A stretch of 63,909 nt of DNA from an uncultured Prevotellaceae bacterium (GCA_902762565.1 CACWOS010000045.1:1-63909), one strand, 5' to 3'. Numbered from the stretch's first letter, positions 53,665 to 63,406 are shown. Made by a program: numbers and translations. Notes: generated from the letters alone by a model not told the origin.

Positions 53665-55323
53665 CTATCTGATGCCGCCTCCACCTCCGCCGCCGTGGAA
53701 ACCTCCACCGCCGCCACCCCAAGAGGAGTGTCCACCACCGCCTGAGTAACGTGCGTTTTCTCCTGCTTTGTGTGCCAGATAGCTGCTGGTGCTCGAGTTC
53801 AGTACGGAATTAATCATGGGTAGTGTCATGTTGTCTGCCATCTGTCCTGCCACCTGATCCATGTTGAAGTATTCGGGATTAACCTTCTTCATGTCCTTGA
53901 TGACTTGGTCAGAAATACCAAACAGCGCAGCCCATACCATGTAGTTCTTCCATAAGGCAACCTCCTGCAGATGGCGCTCGTCCATCAAGGTAAAGTCCTT
54001 CAAGAACTTCTTCAGCCCAAACACCTTCATGGCATCGTCATGCATGGCTTTAAAGTCCTTTGTCTTATATTTCTTTGTCTTCTCGCGTAGTTTCTCAATA
54101 AACGTATTGATTGTCTTGTCGTACCTCTCGTCTTTCATATAAGCTTTCAGCTCTTGAGGCTCCAAAATGCGATCACTGCCCGCTGCCGTCAAGAAGATGC
54201 CATGCAGTATCTTCAGTAGTTTGGCATCCGTGTCCTTGAATTGATAGTCGTGCACGGCAAATCGTTGTTCCATCTTGCCCTTGGCATTCGTGTGCCACTC
54301 CACCGATATTGCACCCATGTTAATCAGCTGCAGGATGCTCGCGGAAAGCAGTTTCTTATAGTCGCCACCTATATATTTGTAATCGTTGATGATGTCGTTG
54401 GCCACGTGTAGATTGCCGTTTACTGGTATTTCACGATACCACGTCACCTCTTTATCTCTCTTACGACGAGCCAAGAAGGTCTTGATGATCTGCCAGATAC
54501 CAATGAAAACAGGGAAAATGGATAAGAACATCATGCAAACGCCGACTATCGTATAGAAGATGTCCTCCAGTGTGGTGTCTCCATTCTCCTCATAATAGTA
54601 GTCACTGCCTTCGAAAGCCTCTGCTTTTTTCTGTTCAAAAGTGCCTCCGTCTGCCATTTCAGGCTCGAACATGCCCTTCTTAAAGCTTGCCATCACATAC
54701 AGTCCAGCCTCCTCGTTCATGGCTTCTGTGGTCTCGGCTATGATTTGTCCGTTCTCAAAACCGACCTCACCATTGAAGCGGAACCCCCAGACTCCACAAC
54801 TGTCCGCACTGAAGAATAGCGAATCTGAGGCAATAATCACTTTAGCATGCTCAGGCTTGGGGGATACAGCCTGATCCAAAAATACGTAGCGTATGGCGTC
54901 AGCATCAGGATGCGAGCGTACCATCCCAGTTATCGTATAGCTGGTCACATAGGTTCGTTCACCACTGTCGCCCAGTCCCCAGCATAGCTCATAGCCTTTG
55001 CTGGTGGCTACTATGCCGCACTTGTCCGTTTTCCAGTCACGGCTCCTATTGACGTCCCAGCCCTCTATGTATTCATAGTTAGTCCCCTTTTCGTCGCTCA
55101 CTCTCAGTGCTCCTACGTTACTACCGTCTAGATGAGACAGTGCAATGTAGCATTCAGTACCCTCGCTGTCGATAGTCATGCGTCTGGTTTCGGTGATAAA
55201 CGCATCACCATTATGCATCAGTTGCACCCGTACCTCAAGATCGTGCAACTGTCCACGCCCATAGCTGTAGTTGCTCAGTGTAACGATACTAAACAATAAA
55301 AGCAATAGTTTTTTCATCATCAT
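53665..55323 (-). CDS. DUF2207 membrane protein with glycine-rich tail
   Basis: 552 residues from the ATG at 55323 (55320 and 55317 are equivalent). A signal peptide (KKLLLLLFSIVTLSNYSYG), an N-terminal DUF2207 beta domain (about 25-230), membrane helix near 275-300 (FYTIVGVCMMFLSIFPVFIGIW), a cytoplasmic part (about 310-500) and a C-terminal tail of glycines, as usual for the family. Function unknown. Divergent from glnA; a -7 TATCTTTG lies at 55352-55359 on the minus strand. Confidence 0.82.
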   Translation of the reverse strand: MMMKKLLLLLFSIVTLSNYSYGRGQLHDLEVRVQLMHNGDAFITETRRMTIDSEGTECYIALSHLDGSNVGALRVSDEKGTNYEYIEGWDVNRSRDWKTDKCGIVATSKGYELCWGLGDSGERTYVTSYTITGMVRSHPDADAIRYVFLDQAVSPKPEHAKVIIASDSLFFSADSCGVWGFRFNGEVGFENGQIIAETTEAMNEEAGLYVMASFKKGMFEPEMADGGTFEQKKAEAFEGSDYYYEENGDTTLEDIFYTIVGVCMMFLSIFPVFIGIWQIIKTFLARRKRDKEVTWYREIPVNGNLHVANDIINDYKYIGGDYKKLLSASILQLINMGAISVEWHTNAKGKMEQRFAVHDYQFKDTDAKLLKILHGIFLTAAGSDRILEPQELKAYMKDERYDKTINTFIEKLREKTKKYKTKDFKAMHDDAMKVFGLKKFLKDFTLMDERHLQEVALWKNYMVWAALFGISDQVIKDMKKVNPEYFNMDQVAGQMADNMTLPMINSVLNSSTSSYLAHKAGENARYSGGGGHSSWGGGGGGFHGGGGGGGIR

Positions 55324-55427
55324 ACTAACTATTTTTGTTCCTTTTCGGGTGCAAAGATACACCTTTTTATTAAATAATGTATGAAAAAAGTAAAATAAAG
55401 AATGACTACAAACATTCACTTACAGGA

Positions 55428-55586
55428 AATGACGATTTGTAACGAAATGGGGCTATTTTTAGGCAAAGTGATAACAAAATGAAAGCATGTCAACTCATTT
55501 GGTTTACAAAATGTCACTTCAATATACAATTAACAATCAAAATGAAAGAATATTTGGCAGTATCTTATCAAAACGTCGTACCTTTG
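55428..55586 (+). promoter_or_regulatory. nitrogen three-box control module of glnA
   Basis: Box A AATGACGATTTGTAAC (55428-55443), box B TTTACAAAATGTCAC (55503-55517), box C TTAACAATCAAAATGAAAG (55530-55548), -7 TACCTTTG (55579-55586). TTTGTAAC to box C is 94 bp, B to C 27 bp, C to -7 49 bp. The 16-base box A is identical to that of amtB. A further CAAAATGAAAG lies at 55475-55485. Confidence 0.88.
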
Positions 55587-55630
55587 CCACCGCAAACAAC
55601 AAAGTGTAACCAAATAATAGTAAAAAGATT

Positions 55631-57847
55631 ATGGAAGCATTAAGATTTCAGGTTGTCGGTGAGGCATTCAAGAAGAAGCCACTCGACGTAAAAACACCCA
55701 GTGAGAGACCTTACGAGTATTTTGGTAAGAAGGTCTTCAATCGTGAAAAGATGTACAAGTACCTGCCGAAGGACGTGTATGAAAAGATGATAGACGTGAT
55801 GGACAATGGTGCTCGTTTGGATCGTGCCGTTGCCGATGCTGTTGCTGCTGGTATGAAGCAGTGGGCCACAGAGAATGGTGTGACACACTATACGCACTGG
55901 TTCCAGCCTCTGACGGAGGGAACTGCTGAAAAGCACGACTCCTTCATCGAACACGATGGTAAGGGTGGTATGGTAGAAGAGTTTACAGGCAAGCTGCTCG
56001 TTCAGCAGGAGCCCGATGCCTCTTCGTTCCCCTCTGGTGGTATCCGTTCGACCTTCGAGGCTCGTGGCTATTCCGCTTGGGATCCCACATCGCCTGTGTT
56101 CATTATTGACGATACCCTGTGTATCCCCACCGTATTTATCTCATATAGCGGTGAGGCGCTTGACTATAAGGCACCGCTGTTGCGTGCCCTGCATGCAGTG
56201 AATGTTGCTGCTGTGGATGTCTGCCACTATTTCGACCCCAGCGTTAAGAAGGTGACTTCGAACCTTGGTTGGGAACAGGAATATTTCTTGGTAGACGAAG
56301 GTTTGTATGCTGCTCGCCCTGACCTGCTGCTGACGGGCCGTACCTTGATGGGCCATGACTCCGCCAAGAACCAGCAGATGGATGACCACTATTTCGGTGC
56401 CATTCCTGAGCGTGTACAGGCCTTCATGAAGGACTTGGAATATGAGGCTTTGGCACTCGGCATTCCCTGTAAGACCCGTCATAACGAGGTGGCTCCCAAC
56501 CAGTTTGAGTTGGCACCCATCTTCGAGGAAACCAACCTTGCCGTCGATCATAATATGCTGTTGATGTCTGTCATGAAGCGTGTAGCCCGCAAGCACGGCT
56601 TCCGTGTTTTGCTGCATGAAAAGCCCTTCGCAGGCATCAACGGTTCTGGTAAGCACAACAACTGGAGTCTGAGCACAGACAACGGCGTCCTGCTACATGC
56701 CCCTGGTAAGACAGCAGAGCAGAACCTGCGTTTCGCCACGTTCATCGTTGAGACACTGATGGGTGTCTACAAGCACAACGGTCTGTTGAAGGCTTCTATC
56801 ATGAGTGCCACCAATGCCCATCGTCTGGGCGCTAACGAGGCTCCTCCCGCTATCGTCAGCTCGTTCCTGGGCAAGCAGGTAAGCGAGCTCCTCGATCACA
56901 TTGAGAAAGCTGACGTGGATGATATCCTGGCCATGAGTGGTAAGCAGGGATTGAAGATGGACATCCCCGAAATCCCTGAGTTGTTCATCGACAACACCGA
57001 CCGTAACCGCACGTCTCCGTTTGCCTTTACAGGTAACCGTTTCGAGTTCCGTGCCGTAGGTTCTGAGGCCAACTGCGCCAGTGCCATGATAGCCCTAAAC
57101 AGTGCTGTTGCTGAGGCTCTGGTATCGTTCAAGAAGCGTGTCGACGCCAAGATTCCTGAGTTGGAGAAGAAACTTGCCGGCACTGGTCACAGCGCAACGT
57201 TCCACGCCATCATCGACGTGCTGCGCGATGACATCAAGACCTGCAAGCCCATCCGCTTCGATGGCAATGGCTACAGCGACGAATGGGTTGTTGAGGCCGA
57301 GAAGCGTGGTCTCGACGTTGAGAAGAGTTGTCCGAAGATCTTCGAGCGCTACCTTGATAAGGAAAGCATCGATATGTTCGAGAGTCTGGGTGTGATGACC
57401 AAGAAAGAACTTGAAGCTCGTAACGAAGTGAAGTGGGAGACCTATACCAAGAAGATACAGATTGAGGCTCGCGTACTGGGCGACCTCTCGATGAACCACA
57501 TCATTCCTGTGGCTACTCGTTACCAGAGCGAGCTGCTGAGCAATCTGAACCACATGGCTGTGGTATTCCCCATCGACACCGCCGACAAGCTCTCTGCTCG
57601 TAATAAGAAGATTATCCAGGAAATCTCCGAACGTACCAGCGCTATTGAGAAGGGCGTAGAGGAACTGGTAGAGGCCCGCAAGAAGGCCAACAAGATTACT
57701 GACGAGCATGAGAAGGCCATCGCCTACCACGACAAAGTAGAGCCCTATCTTGACAGCATACGTTACGAGATTGACAAACTGGAACTCATCGTTGACGATG
57801 CTCTTTGGCCACTGCCCAAATATCGTGAGCTGCTATTCATAAGATAA
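55631..57847 (+). CDS. glnN: type III glutamine synthetase
   Basis: 738 residues, the GSIII length (GSI is about 470). Begins MEALRFQVVGEAFKKKP, has the FPSGGIRSTFEARGYSAWD segment, the metal/ammonia region ETNLAVDHNMLLM, and GSGKHNNWSLST, ANEAPPAIVS. It joins ammonia to glutamate and feeds glutamine to the five amidotransferases encoded in this window. It has its own terminator and the clearest copy of the three-box module. Confidence 0.95.
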   Translation: MEALRFQVVGEAFKKKPLDVKTPSERPYEYFGKKVFNREKMYKYLPKDVYEKMIDVMDNGARLDRAVADAVAAGMKQWATENGVTHYTHWFQPLTEGTAEKHDSFIEHDGKGGMVEEFTGKLLVQQEPDASSFPSGGIRSTFEARGYSAWDPTSPVFIIDDTLCIPTVFISYSGEALDYKAPLLRALHAVNVAAVDVCHYFDPSVKKVTSNLGWEQEYFLVDEGLYAARPDLLLTGRTLMGHDSAKNQQMDDHYFGAIPERVQAFMKDLEYEALALGIPCKTRHNEVAPNQFELAPIFEETNLAVDHNMLLMSVMKRVARKHGFRVLLHEKPFAGINGSGKHNNWSLSTDNGVLLHAPGKTAEQNLRFATFIVETLMGVYKHNGLLKASIMSATNAHRLGANEAPPAIVSSFLGKQVSELLDHIEKADVDDILAMSGKQGLKMDIPEIPELFIDNTDRNRTSPFAFTGNRFEFRAVGSEANCASAMIALNSAVAEALVSFKKRVDAKIPELEKKLAGTGHSATFHAIIDVLRDDIKTCKPIRFDGNGYSDEWVVEAEKRGLDVEKSCPKIFERYLDKESIDMFESLGVMTKKELEARNEVKWETYTKKIQIEARVLGDLSMNHIIPVATRYQSELLSNLNHMAVVFPIDTADKLSARNKKIIQEISERTSAIEKGVEELVEARKKANKITDEHEKAIAYHDKVEPYLDSIRYEIDKLELIVDDALWPLPKYRELLFIR

Positions 57848-57889
57848 GATGTTTGCGTTTGCAAAAGAGCAAAAATAATTTTTTTTGCA

Positions 57890-57926
57890 AAAGGGACTCC
57901 GCGCTGTGATAGCGTTGAGTCCCTTT
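57890..57926 (+). terminator. terminator of glnA type III
   Basis: AAAGGGACTC (57890-57899) pairs with GAGTCCCTTT (57917-57926) around a 17-base loop. It also lies at the 3' end of the convergent symporter gene and can serve both. Confidence 0.75.
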
Positions 57927-57947
57927 CTATTTCTTTGATGGGCCGCG

Positions 57948-59510
57948 TTATTCCTTTGTTTTCTTTCGTTCTTCAAGGTAGCCCCAGATGGTCAGCTCCT
58001 TTTCGGCCAGAGGCGTTTTGAAGAAGTAGCTGGCCACATAGCCTACGACGAGAACAATGAGGTGACTATATACGCCTAACATGTATTTATGATGCGAGAA
58101 GTTCCACTCGCCCAAGTCGAGGATGGTTTCCTTGAAACCTGTACCGTGGATGTCCAATTTCGTTGAGGTCAGTACGGCATAGGCTGTGAACAATACGGCA
58201 GCAACAATGCCGATGTACAACCCCTGCCAGTTGGCGCGACGACTGAACAGGCCAAGGATGAAGATGCCTACAATGCCGGCTGAGAAGATGGCGTAGAGTG
58301 AGAACAACGCACCTAACACACCTTCACCACCCCAGAAGATATACAGGCAGGCCACACCGATGGCTCCAACACCAGCGACGATTACCATCCACTTGCCGAA
58401 GCGCAGCTGTTGCTGGTCGCTGGCTTCCTTGCGGAAACGCTTGTAGTAGTCTTGTACGGCAATGGCCGACAGACAGTTCAGATCGCTGTCCAGCGACGAG
58501 ATGGCTGCTGCAGCAAGGGCGGCAATGATGAGGCCGCGAATGCCAACAGGCAGTTCGTGGGCGATGAAGTAAGGAAACACTTCGTCAGCTTTGATGTCGT
58601 CAGGCAATACAGGCGCTCCCTGTGTATGATAGTAGGCAAAGAGTGCCGTACCGATAAACATAAACAACGCCCAGATGGGTACTGACATCAGTACGCCGAT
58701 ATAGGCTGCTTTCTTGGCTTCCTTGTCGCTCTTAGCAGCCAGGTAGCGCTGTACGATGGTCTGGTCTGTGCCATATTTCTGAAGGGCATAGAAGATGCCG
58801 TTGAGCACCATGACCAAGAAGCATAGCTCAGAGAGACTCCAGTCGTAAGGTCCGAAGCTGATTTTGTTGTATTCAGAGGCAATGCGGAATGTCTCGGCAG
58901 GTCCGCCTTCGATACCAAACAGTAGGATGCCGATGCAGATGATGCCACCACCGATGAGCAGGAAACCTTGTGCAACATCCATCCATACGATGGCCTCCAT
59001 ACCACCGAAGAGCGTAAGAATGATGATGGTGATGCCCAATACTAGTACGATGGTATATATATTTATATTAAGGAATGTAGCCAAGGCCATAGAAACCAAG
59101 AAGAATACCGTGCCAGCCTTTGAGAAGTGGCCCAACGTGAAGGCAAACGATGAATAGAGTCGCGCAAACAAGCCGAAGCGGCGCTCGAAGTATTCGTAGG
59201 TGGATAGGCGGATGACCTTGCGGAACAGCGGTACAATGATGCCGATGAGTGCTACGAGTACGATGGGTACCATCAGACCTTGCACCAATAGAATCCAGTT
59301 GCCGGCATAGGCCGCACCAGGGTAGGCGAGGAATGTCACGCTCGATATCAGTGTGGCGAAGATGGAGATGCCTACTGCCCAGGCTGGAATCTTTCCGCCG
59401 CCGGCAAAGTACTGCGACGTGTCTTTTTGTTTATGCGCAAAATAGATACCCGTACCGATGGCTGCCAAGATAGACAGCAACACGATGATATAGTCAACCC
59501 AGTGCATCAT
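57948..59510 (-). CDS. sodium:solute symporter (SSS family)
   Basis: 520 residues with about 13-14 membrane helices. SSS features: FAGGGKIPAWAVGISIFATLISSVTFLAYPG, STYEYFERRFG and AISSLDSDLNCLSAIAV (sodium site). It lies 23 bp after a DHDPS/NAL-type aldolase, so it probably imports that enzyme's substrate, for example a sialic or other keto acid. Substrate not readable from sequence. Confidence 0.88.
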   Translation of the reverse strand: MMHWVDYIIVLLSILAAIGTGIYFAHKQKDTSQYFAGGGKIPAWAVGISIFATLISSVTFLAYPGAAYAGNWILLVQGLMVPIVLVALIGIIVPLFRKVIRLSTYEYFERRFGLFARLYSSFAFTLGHFSKAGTVFFLVSMALATFLNINIYTIVLVLGITIIILTLFGGMEAIVWMDVAQGFLLIGGGIICIGILLFGIEGGPAETFRIASEYNKISFGPYDWSLSELCFLVMVLNGIFYALQKYGTDQTIVQRYLAAKSDKEAKKAAYIGVLMSVPIWALFMFIGTALFAYYHTQGAPVLPDDIKADEVFPYFIAHELPVGIRGLIIAALAAAAISSLDSDLNCLSAIAVQDYYKRFRKEASDQQQLRFGKWMVIVAGVGAIGVACLYIFWGGEGVLGALFSLYAIFSAGIVGIFILGLFSRRANWQGLYIGIVAAVLFTAYAVLTSTKLDIHGTGFKETILDLGEWNFSHHKYMLGVYSHLIVLVVGYVASYFFKTPLAEKELTIWGYLEERKKTKE

Positions 59511-59533
59511 GGAATTTACATTTTGGCCATTTA

Positions 59534-60421
59534 TTATTTACATTTTAATGCTATCGCTTTCTCTTCCTCAGCAGACAGACGAGTGAGTGGCATCAGCATC
59601 CACGGCTCGCAGAGTCCCTTGGTCTGCATCATCACTTTCAGTGCTGTGAGACTCTGGCCTAGGGTACGGTCCTTCTGGTAGATTTTGGCAATCTCGTTGG
59701 TCTCGTCCTGCAGACGGTTGGCCGTTTCCATATCACCTTTTACAGCAGCATCGAAGAGCTGTTGGAACATCTCTGGTACGTAGTTGCCCGTAGAGGGTAC
59801 GATACCATTGCCGCCTAATTCCAATGAATGGGCACTTTGTGCTGCCCAGCCGCAGAAGTATGCAAAGTCGTCGCGCCCTTTGGCAATCTCAATGCACTGA
59901 GCCATACGGTCTAAGTCACGCTCAGAGTCCTTCAGGCCTACAATGTTTGGATGGTCGGCCAGACGTCGGATGATGCCTACGGGGATACTCATGTGTGTAG
60001 TAGCCAGAATGTTGTAGAGCATCAGCGGACCAGTGATACAATCGGCCAACGTCTTGTAGTATTCGTACATCTGCTCATCGGTCAGTGCGTAGTAAGTAGG
60101 GAGGGTTGCTACGATGACGTCAGCACCCAAGGCGGTATAAATCTCGGCCTGGCGGACTTGTTCACTGAAGCAGTTGCCTGTCAGTCCGGCATATATCAGG
60201 ATGCGTCCGTTGGCAGCCTTTACTGCTGTGTCTACGAAGACTTGTCCGTCGCCTTGGCTGACGCTGTTGCCTTCGCCCGTTGTGCCCATGAGCAGGGGCG
60301 ACACCTTATTGTCGGCAAAGAAGTTGATGATTCTCTTGATGGCTTCCACGTCGAGTCGTCCATCCTGTGTAACGGGGGTTACCATTGGTACCACCACGCC
60401 GCAATATTTGCTCTTGTTCAT
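59534..60421 (-). CDS. dihydrodipicolinate synthase/N-acetylneuraminate lyase family aldolase
   Basis: 295 residues. TIM-barrel aldolase with MGTTGEGNSVS, catalytic Tyr in LMLYNILATTHMS and Schiff-base Lys in VGLKDSERDL. The Arg that DHDPS uses in its GRT motif after YN is not there, so it is unlikely to be DapA; a lyase for sialic acid or a 2-keto-3-deoxy acid fits better with the symporter beside it. Confidence 0.78.
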   Translation of the reverse strand: MNKSKYCGVVVPMVTPVTQDGRLDVEAIKRIINFFADNKVSPLLMGTTGEGNSVSQGDGQVFVDTAVKAANGRILIYAGLTGNCFSEQVRQAEIYTALGADVIVATLPTYYALTDEQMYEYYKTLADCITGPLMLYNILATTHMSIPVGIIRRLADHPNIVGLKDSERDLDRMAQCIEIAKGRDDFAYFCGWAAQSAHSLELGGNGIVPSTGNYVPEMFQQLFDAAVKGDMETANRLQDETNEIAKIYQKDRTLGQSLTALKVMMQTKGLCEPWMLMPLTRLSAEEEKAIALKCK

Positions 60422-60570
60422 ATTACACTTTAATAGTTTGTTGTTATCTGCTTATATATTAAAGACGTACGACGGTATGATTGGTAATCACTATCGACTA
60501 ATCTTTGCTGATTAACTATTTTTATCATTTTTTTCTGGTCTGAACGTGTGGGTATTTCTGAGATATTTTG

Positions 60571-60707
60571 TACCTTTGCATCCGAATCGGATTTTCCAAA
60601 ACGGACAACTTTTTGGAAATTCGAAGACGAAAAGTTATCCAAAACGGAAAACCTTAGTCCAAGAAGAAAGCATAATTGAAACCAAAAATAGTAGAGATAT
60701 ACAAACA
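60571..60707 (+). promoter_or_regulatory. nrdD promoter and structured 5' leader
   Basis: TACCTTTG at 60571-60578, then a leader of about 125 bases to the ATG at 60708. In it TTTCCAAAA (60593-60601) pairs with TTTTGGAAA (60611-60619). A riboswitch or regulator site is possible but none is recognised. Confidence 0.5.
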
Positions 60708-62807
60708 ATGGAAATTAAAAATTTTACCATTACGAAGCGTGACGGCACCAAGGATCGCTTCTCTTTAGACAAAATCATGAATGCCATCGTGAAGGCATTC
60801 GAGAGTGTAAATGAGCCTGCTGACCTCGGAACAGTATCAAAGATTCTGAGTCATTTGGACATGCATGACGACATCAAGGTGGAAGACATTCAGAATCAGG
60901 TAGAAGAGGCTCTGATGCGCGAAGGCTTCTACAAGGTGGCCAAGTCGTTCATCCTTTATCGTCAGGAACACTCAGAAGACCGTGACACACTGGAAAAGAT
61001 GATGTTCCTTTCCGAGTACACCGAATCTGTCAATGCTGCAACGGGTTCAAAGTACGACGCTAATGCCAATGTAGAACACAAGAACATCGCGACGCTGATT
61101 GGCGAGTTGCCTAAGTCAAACTTCATCCGCCTGAACCGTCGTCTGTTGGTAGACCGCATCAAGAAGATGTACGGCAAGGAGTTGGCCAATGAGTATATCG
61201 ACAAGCTGACCCACCACTTTATATATAAGAACGACGAGACCTCGCTGGCTAACTATTGTGCGTCTATTACCATGTATCCTTGGCTCATTGGTGGTACCAC
61301 AGCCATTGGTGGCAACTCTACTGCCCCCACAAACTTGAAGTCGTTTGCCGGTGGCTTCGTCAACATGGTGTTCATGGTCAGCTCCATGCTCTCTGGTGCC
61401 TGTGCTACGCCTGAGTTCCTGATGTACATGAACTACTTCATCGGCAAGGAATACGGCAAGGACTACTGGCAGCATCCCGACCAGCAGGCTGACCTCTCGT
61501 TAAAGAAGCGTACCATCGACAAAGTAATTACCGACTATTTTGAGCAGATTGTCTATACGCTGAACCAGCCTACTGGTGCCCGCAACTATCAGGCCGTATT
61601 CTGGAATGTGGCTTACTACGACAAATACTATTTCCAGAGCATCTTCGGCGAGTTCTACTTCCCCGATGGCTCTCAGCCCGACTGGGATGGTCTCTCTTGG
61701 CTGCAGAAGCGTTTCATGAAGTGGTTCAATCAGGAGCGCACCAAGACCCTGCTGACCTTCCCTGTTGAGACGATGGCACTGCTCGTCGACGAGAATGGCG
61801 AGTGCAAGGATAAGGAGTGGGGCGACTTCACCGCTGAGATGTATTCGGAGGGACACTCGTTCTTCACCTACATGAGCGACAATGCCGACTCTTTGAGCTC
61901 ATGCTGCCGCCTGCGCAACGAGATTACCGACAATGGTTTCAGCTACACCCTCGGTGCTGGTGGTGTGTCTACTGGTTCGAAGTCGGTGCTCACCATCAAT
62001 CTGAACCGCTGCATCCAGTATGCCGTCAATCACAAGATGGACTATCTGGAGTATCTGGCTGGTGTCATCGACCTGTGCCACAAGGTGCAGATTGCCTACA
62101 ACGAGAACCTGAAGGAGTTGCAGGCTCATGGCATGCTGCCCTTGTTCGATGCTGGTTATATCAACATCAACCGCCAGTATCTCACCATCGGTATCAACGG
62201 TCTCGTGGAGGCTGCCGAATTCATGGGTCTCAAGATTACGCCAAACGACGACTATAAGAAGTTCGTGCAGGGCATCCTCGGACTCATTGAGCAGTACAAC
62301 AAGAAGTATCGTTCGAAGGAAGTGATGTTCAACTGCGAGATGATTCCTGCCGAAAACGTCGGTGTGAAGCATGCCAAGTGGGATCGTGAGGACGGCTATT
62401 TCGTACCACGCGACTGCTACAACTCATACTTCTACGTTGTTGAGGACGACTCGCTCAGTGTGATCGACAAGTTCAAGTTGCATGGACGTCCCTATATCGA
62501 GCACCTCACTGGCGGCTCTGCCCTGCACATGAACCTGGACGAGCACCTCTCGAAGCAGCAGTATCTGCACCTGCTGAAGGTGGCTGCACAGGAAGGCTGC
62601 AACTACTTCACGTTCAACATCCCCAACACCGTCTGCAACGACTGTGGACATATTGACAAGCGCTATCTGAAGGAGTGCCCCCACTGCCATTCAAAGAATG
62701 TCGACTACATGACTCGTATCATCGGTTACCTGAAGCGTGTCTCGAACTTCTCGCAGCCACGTCAGGAAGAGGCAGCACGTCGTTTCTACGCACATGCAGA
62801 AAAGTAG
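60708..62807 (+). CDS. nrdD: anaerobic ribonucleoside-triphosphate reductase
   Basis: 699 residues from ATG 60708 (MEIKNFTITKRDGTKDRF), downstream of the promoter. ATP-cone at 1-90, then the class III core. C-terminal zinc site CNDCGHIDKRYLKECPHCHS and the glycyl-radical loop IIGYLKRVSNFS with the radical Gly. Makes deoxynucleotides without oxygen. The activase NrdG follows. Confidence 0.95.
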   Translation: MEIKNFTITKRDGTKDRFSLDKIMNAIVKAFESVNEPADLGTVSKILSHLDMHDDIKVEDIQNQVEEALMREGFYKVAKSFILYRQEHSEDRDTLEKMMFLSEYTESVNAATGSKYDANANVEHKNIATLIGELPKSNFIRLNRRLLVDRIKKMYGKELANEYIDKLTHHFIYKNDETSLANYCASITMYPWLIGGTTAIGGNSTAPTNLKSFAGGFVNMVFMVSSMLSGACATPEFLMYMNYFIGKEYGKDYWQHPDQQADLSLKKRTIDKVITDYFEQIVYTLNQPTGARNYQAVFWNVAYYDKYYFQSIFGEFYFPDGSQPDWDGLSWLQKRFMKWFNQERTKTLLTFPVETMALLVDENGECKDKEWGDFTAEMYSEGHSFFTYMSDNADSLSSCCRLRNEITDNGFSYTLGAGGVSTGSKSVLTINLNRCIQYAVNHKMDYLEYLAGVIDLCHKVQIAYNENLKELQAHGMLPLFDAGYININRQYLTIGINGLVEAAEFMGLKITPNDDYKKFVQGILGLIEQYNKKYRSKEVMFNCEMIPAENVGVKHAKWDREDGYFVPRDCYNSYFYVVEDDSLSVIDKFKLHGRPYIEHLTGGSALHMNLDEHLSKQQYLHLLKVAAQEGCNYFTFNIPNTVCNDCGHIDKRYLKECPHCHSKNVDYMTRIIGYLKRVSNFSQPRQEEAARRFYAHAEK

Positions 62808-62844
62808 AATGGAAATAAGAGATTAGTCTTTTACCACACTAAAC

Positions 62845-63327
62845 ATGTTGAAATACGTTAATACAGGGGTTGTTTTTCAGGAGATACCCGACGAAGTGAC
62901 ACTGGCGATTAATATTTCCAATTGCCCGTGTCACTGCCCGGGTTGTCACAGCCATTATCTGTGGGACGATATCGGCATGCCCTTGACCACCGATGCCATC
63001 GACGATTTCGTCAGCCAGTACGGCACTGACATTACCTGCATTGCGTTTATGGGTGGCGATTCCGATCCTAAGACCGTCAATCAGTTGGCACAGTACATCC
63101 ACGAATACCATCCGCAGTTCCATGTGGCTTGGTATAGCGGACGTTTGCGCGTGCCTCACATCGTCAATAAGCAGGACTTTGACTACATCAAGATTGGGCC
63201 TTACATCCGCCACCTAGGACCTCTGAAGTCGTCAACCACCAACCAGCGTCTGTATCGTCGCAAGATGGATGGCGATTTCGAGGACATCACCTACCGTTTC
63301 TGGCGACAGCGCGATGTAGCAGTATAG
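62845..63327 (+). CDS. nrdG: anaerobic ribonucleotide reductase activating enzyme
   Basis: 160 residues. Radical-SAM cluster motif CPCHCPGC (the C-x3-C-x2-C pattern), then MGGDSDP and the short barrel typical of NrdG. It makes the glycyl radical on NrdD. 37 bp after nrdD, same operon. Confidence 0.93.
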   Translation: MLKYVNTGVVFQEIPDEVTLAINISNCPCHCPGCHSHYLWDDIGMPLTTDAIDDFVSQYGTDITCIAFMGGDSDPKTVNQLAQYIHEYHPQFHVAWYSGRLRVPHIVNKQDFDYIKIGPYIRHLGPLKSSTTNQRLYRRKMDGDFEDITYRFWRQRDVAV

Positions 63328-63345
63328 TTGATTTTAATCGAAAAT

Positions 63346-63383
63346 AAAAGGGGGCTGACAGCAACGTCTGTCAGTCCTCTTTT
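63346..63383 (+). terminator. terminator of nrdDG
   Basis: CTGACAG (63355-63361) pairs with CTGTCAG (63368-63374), extended by AAAAGGG/CCTCTTTT, ending in T residues. Confidence 0.75.
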
Positions 63384-63406
63384 GCTTTCAAGTTTCAGGT
63401 TCCACC

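Noticed and set aside
59534-60421. Assignment of the aldolase as DapA of the lysine pathway
   Set aside because: The Arg of the DHDPS active site after the Tyr is missing and the gene is paired with a solute symporter.
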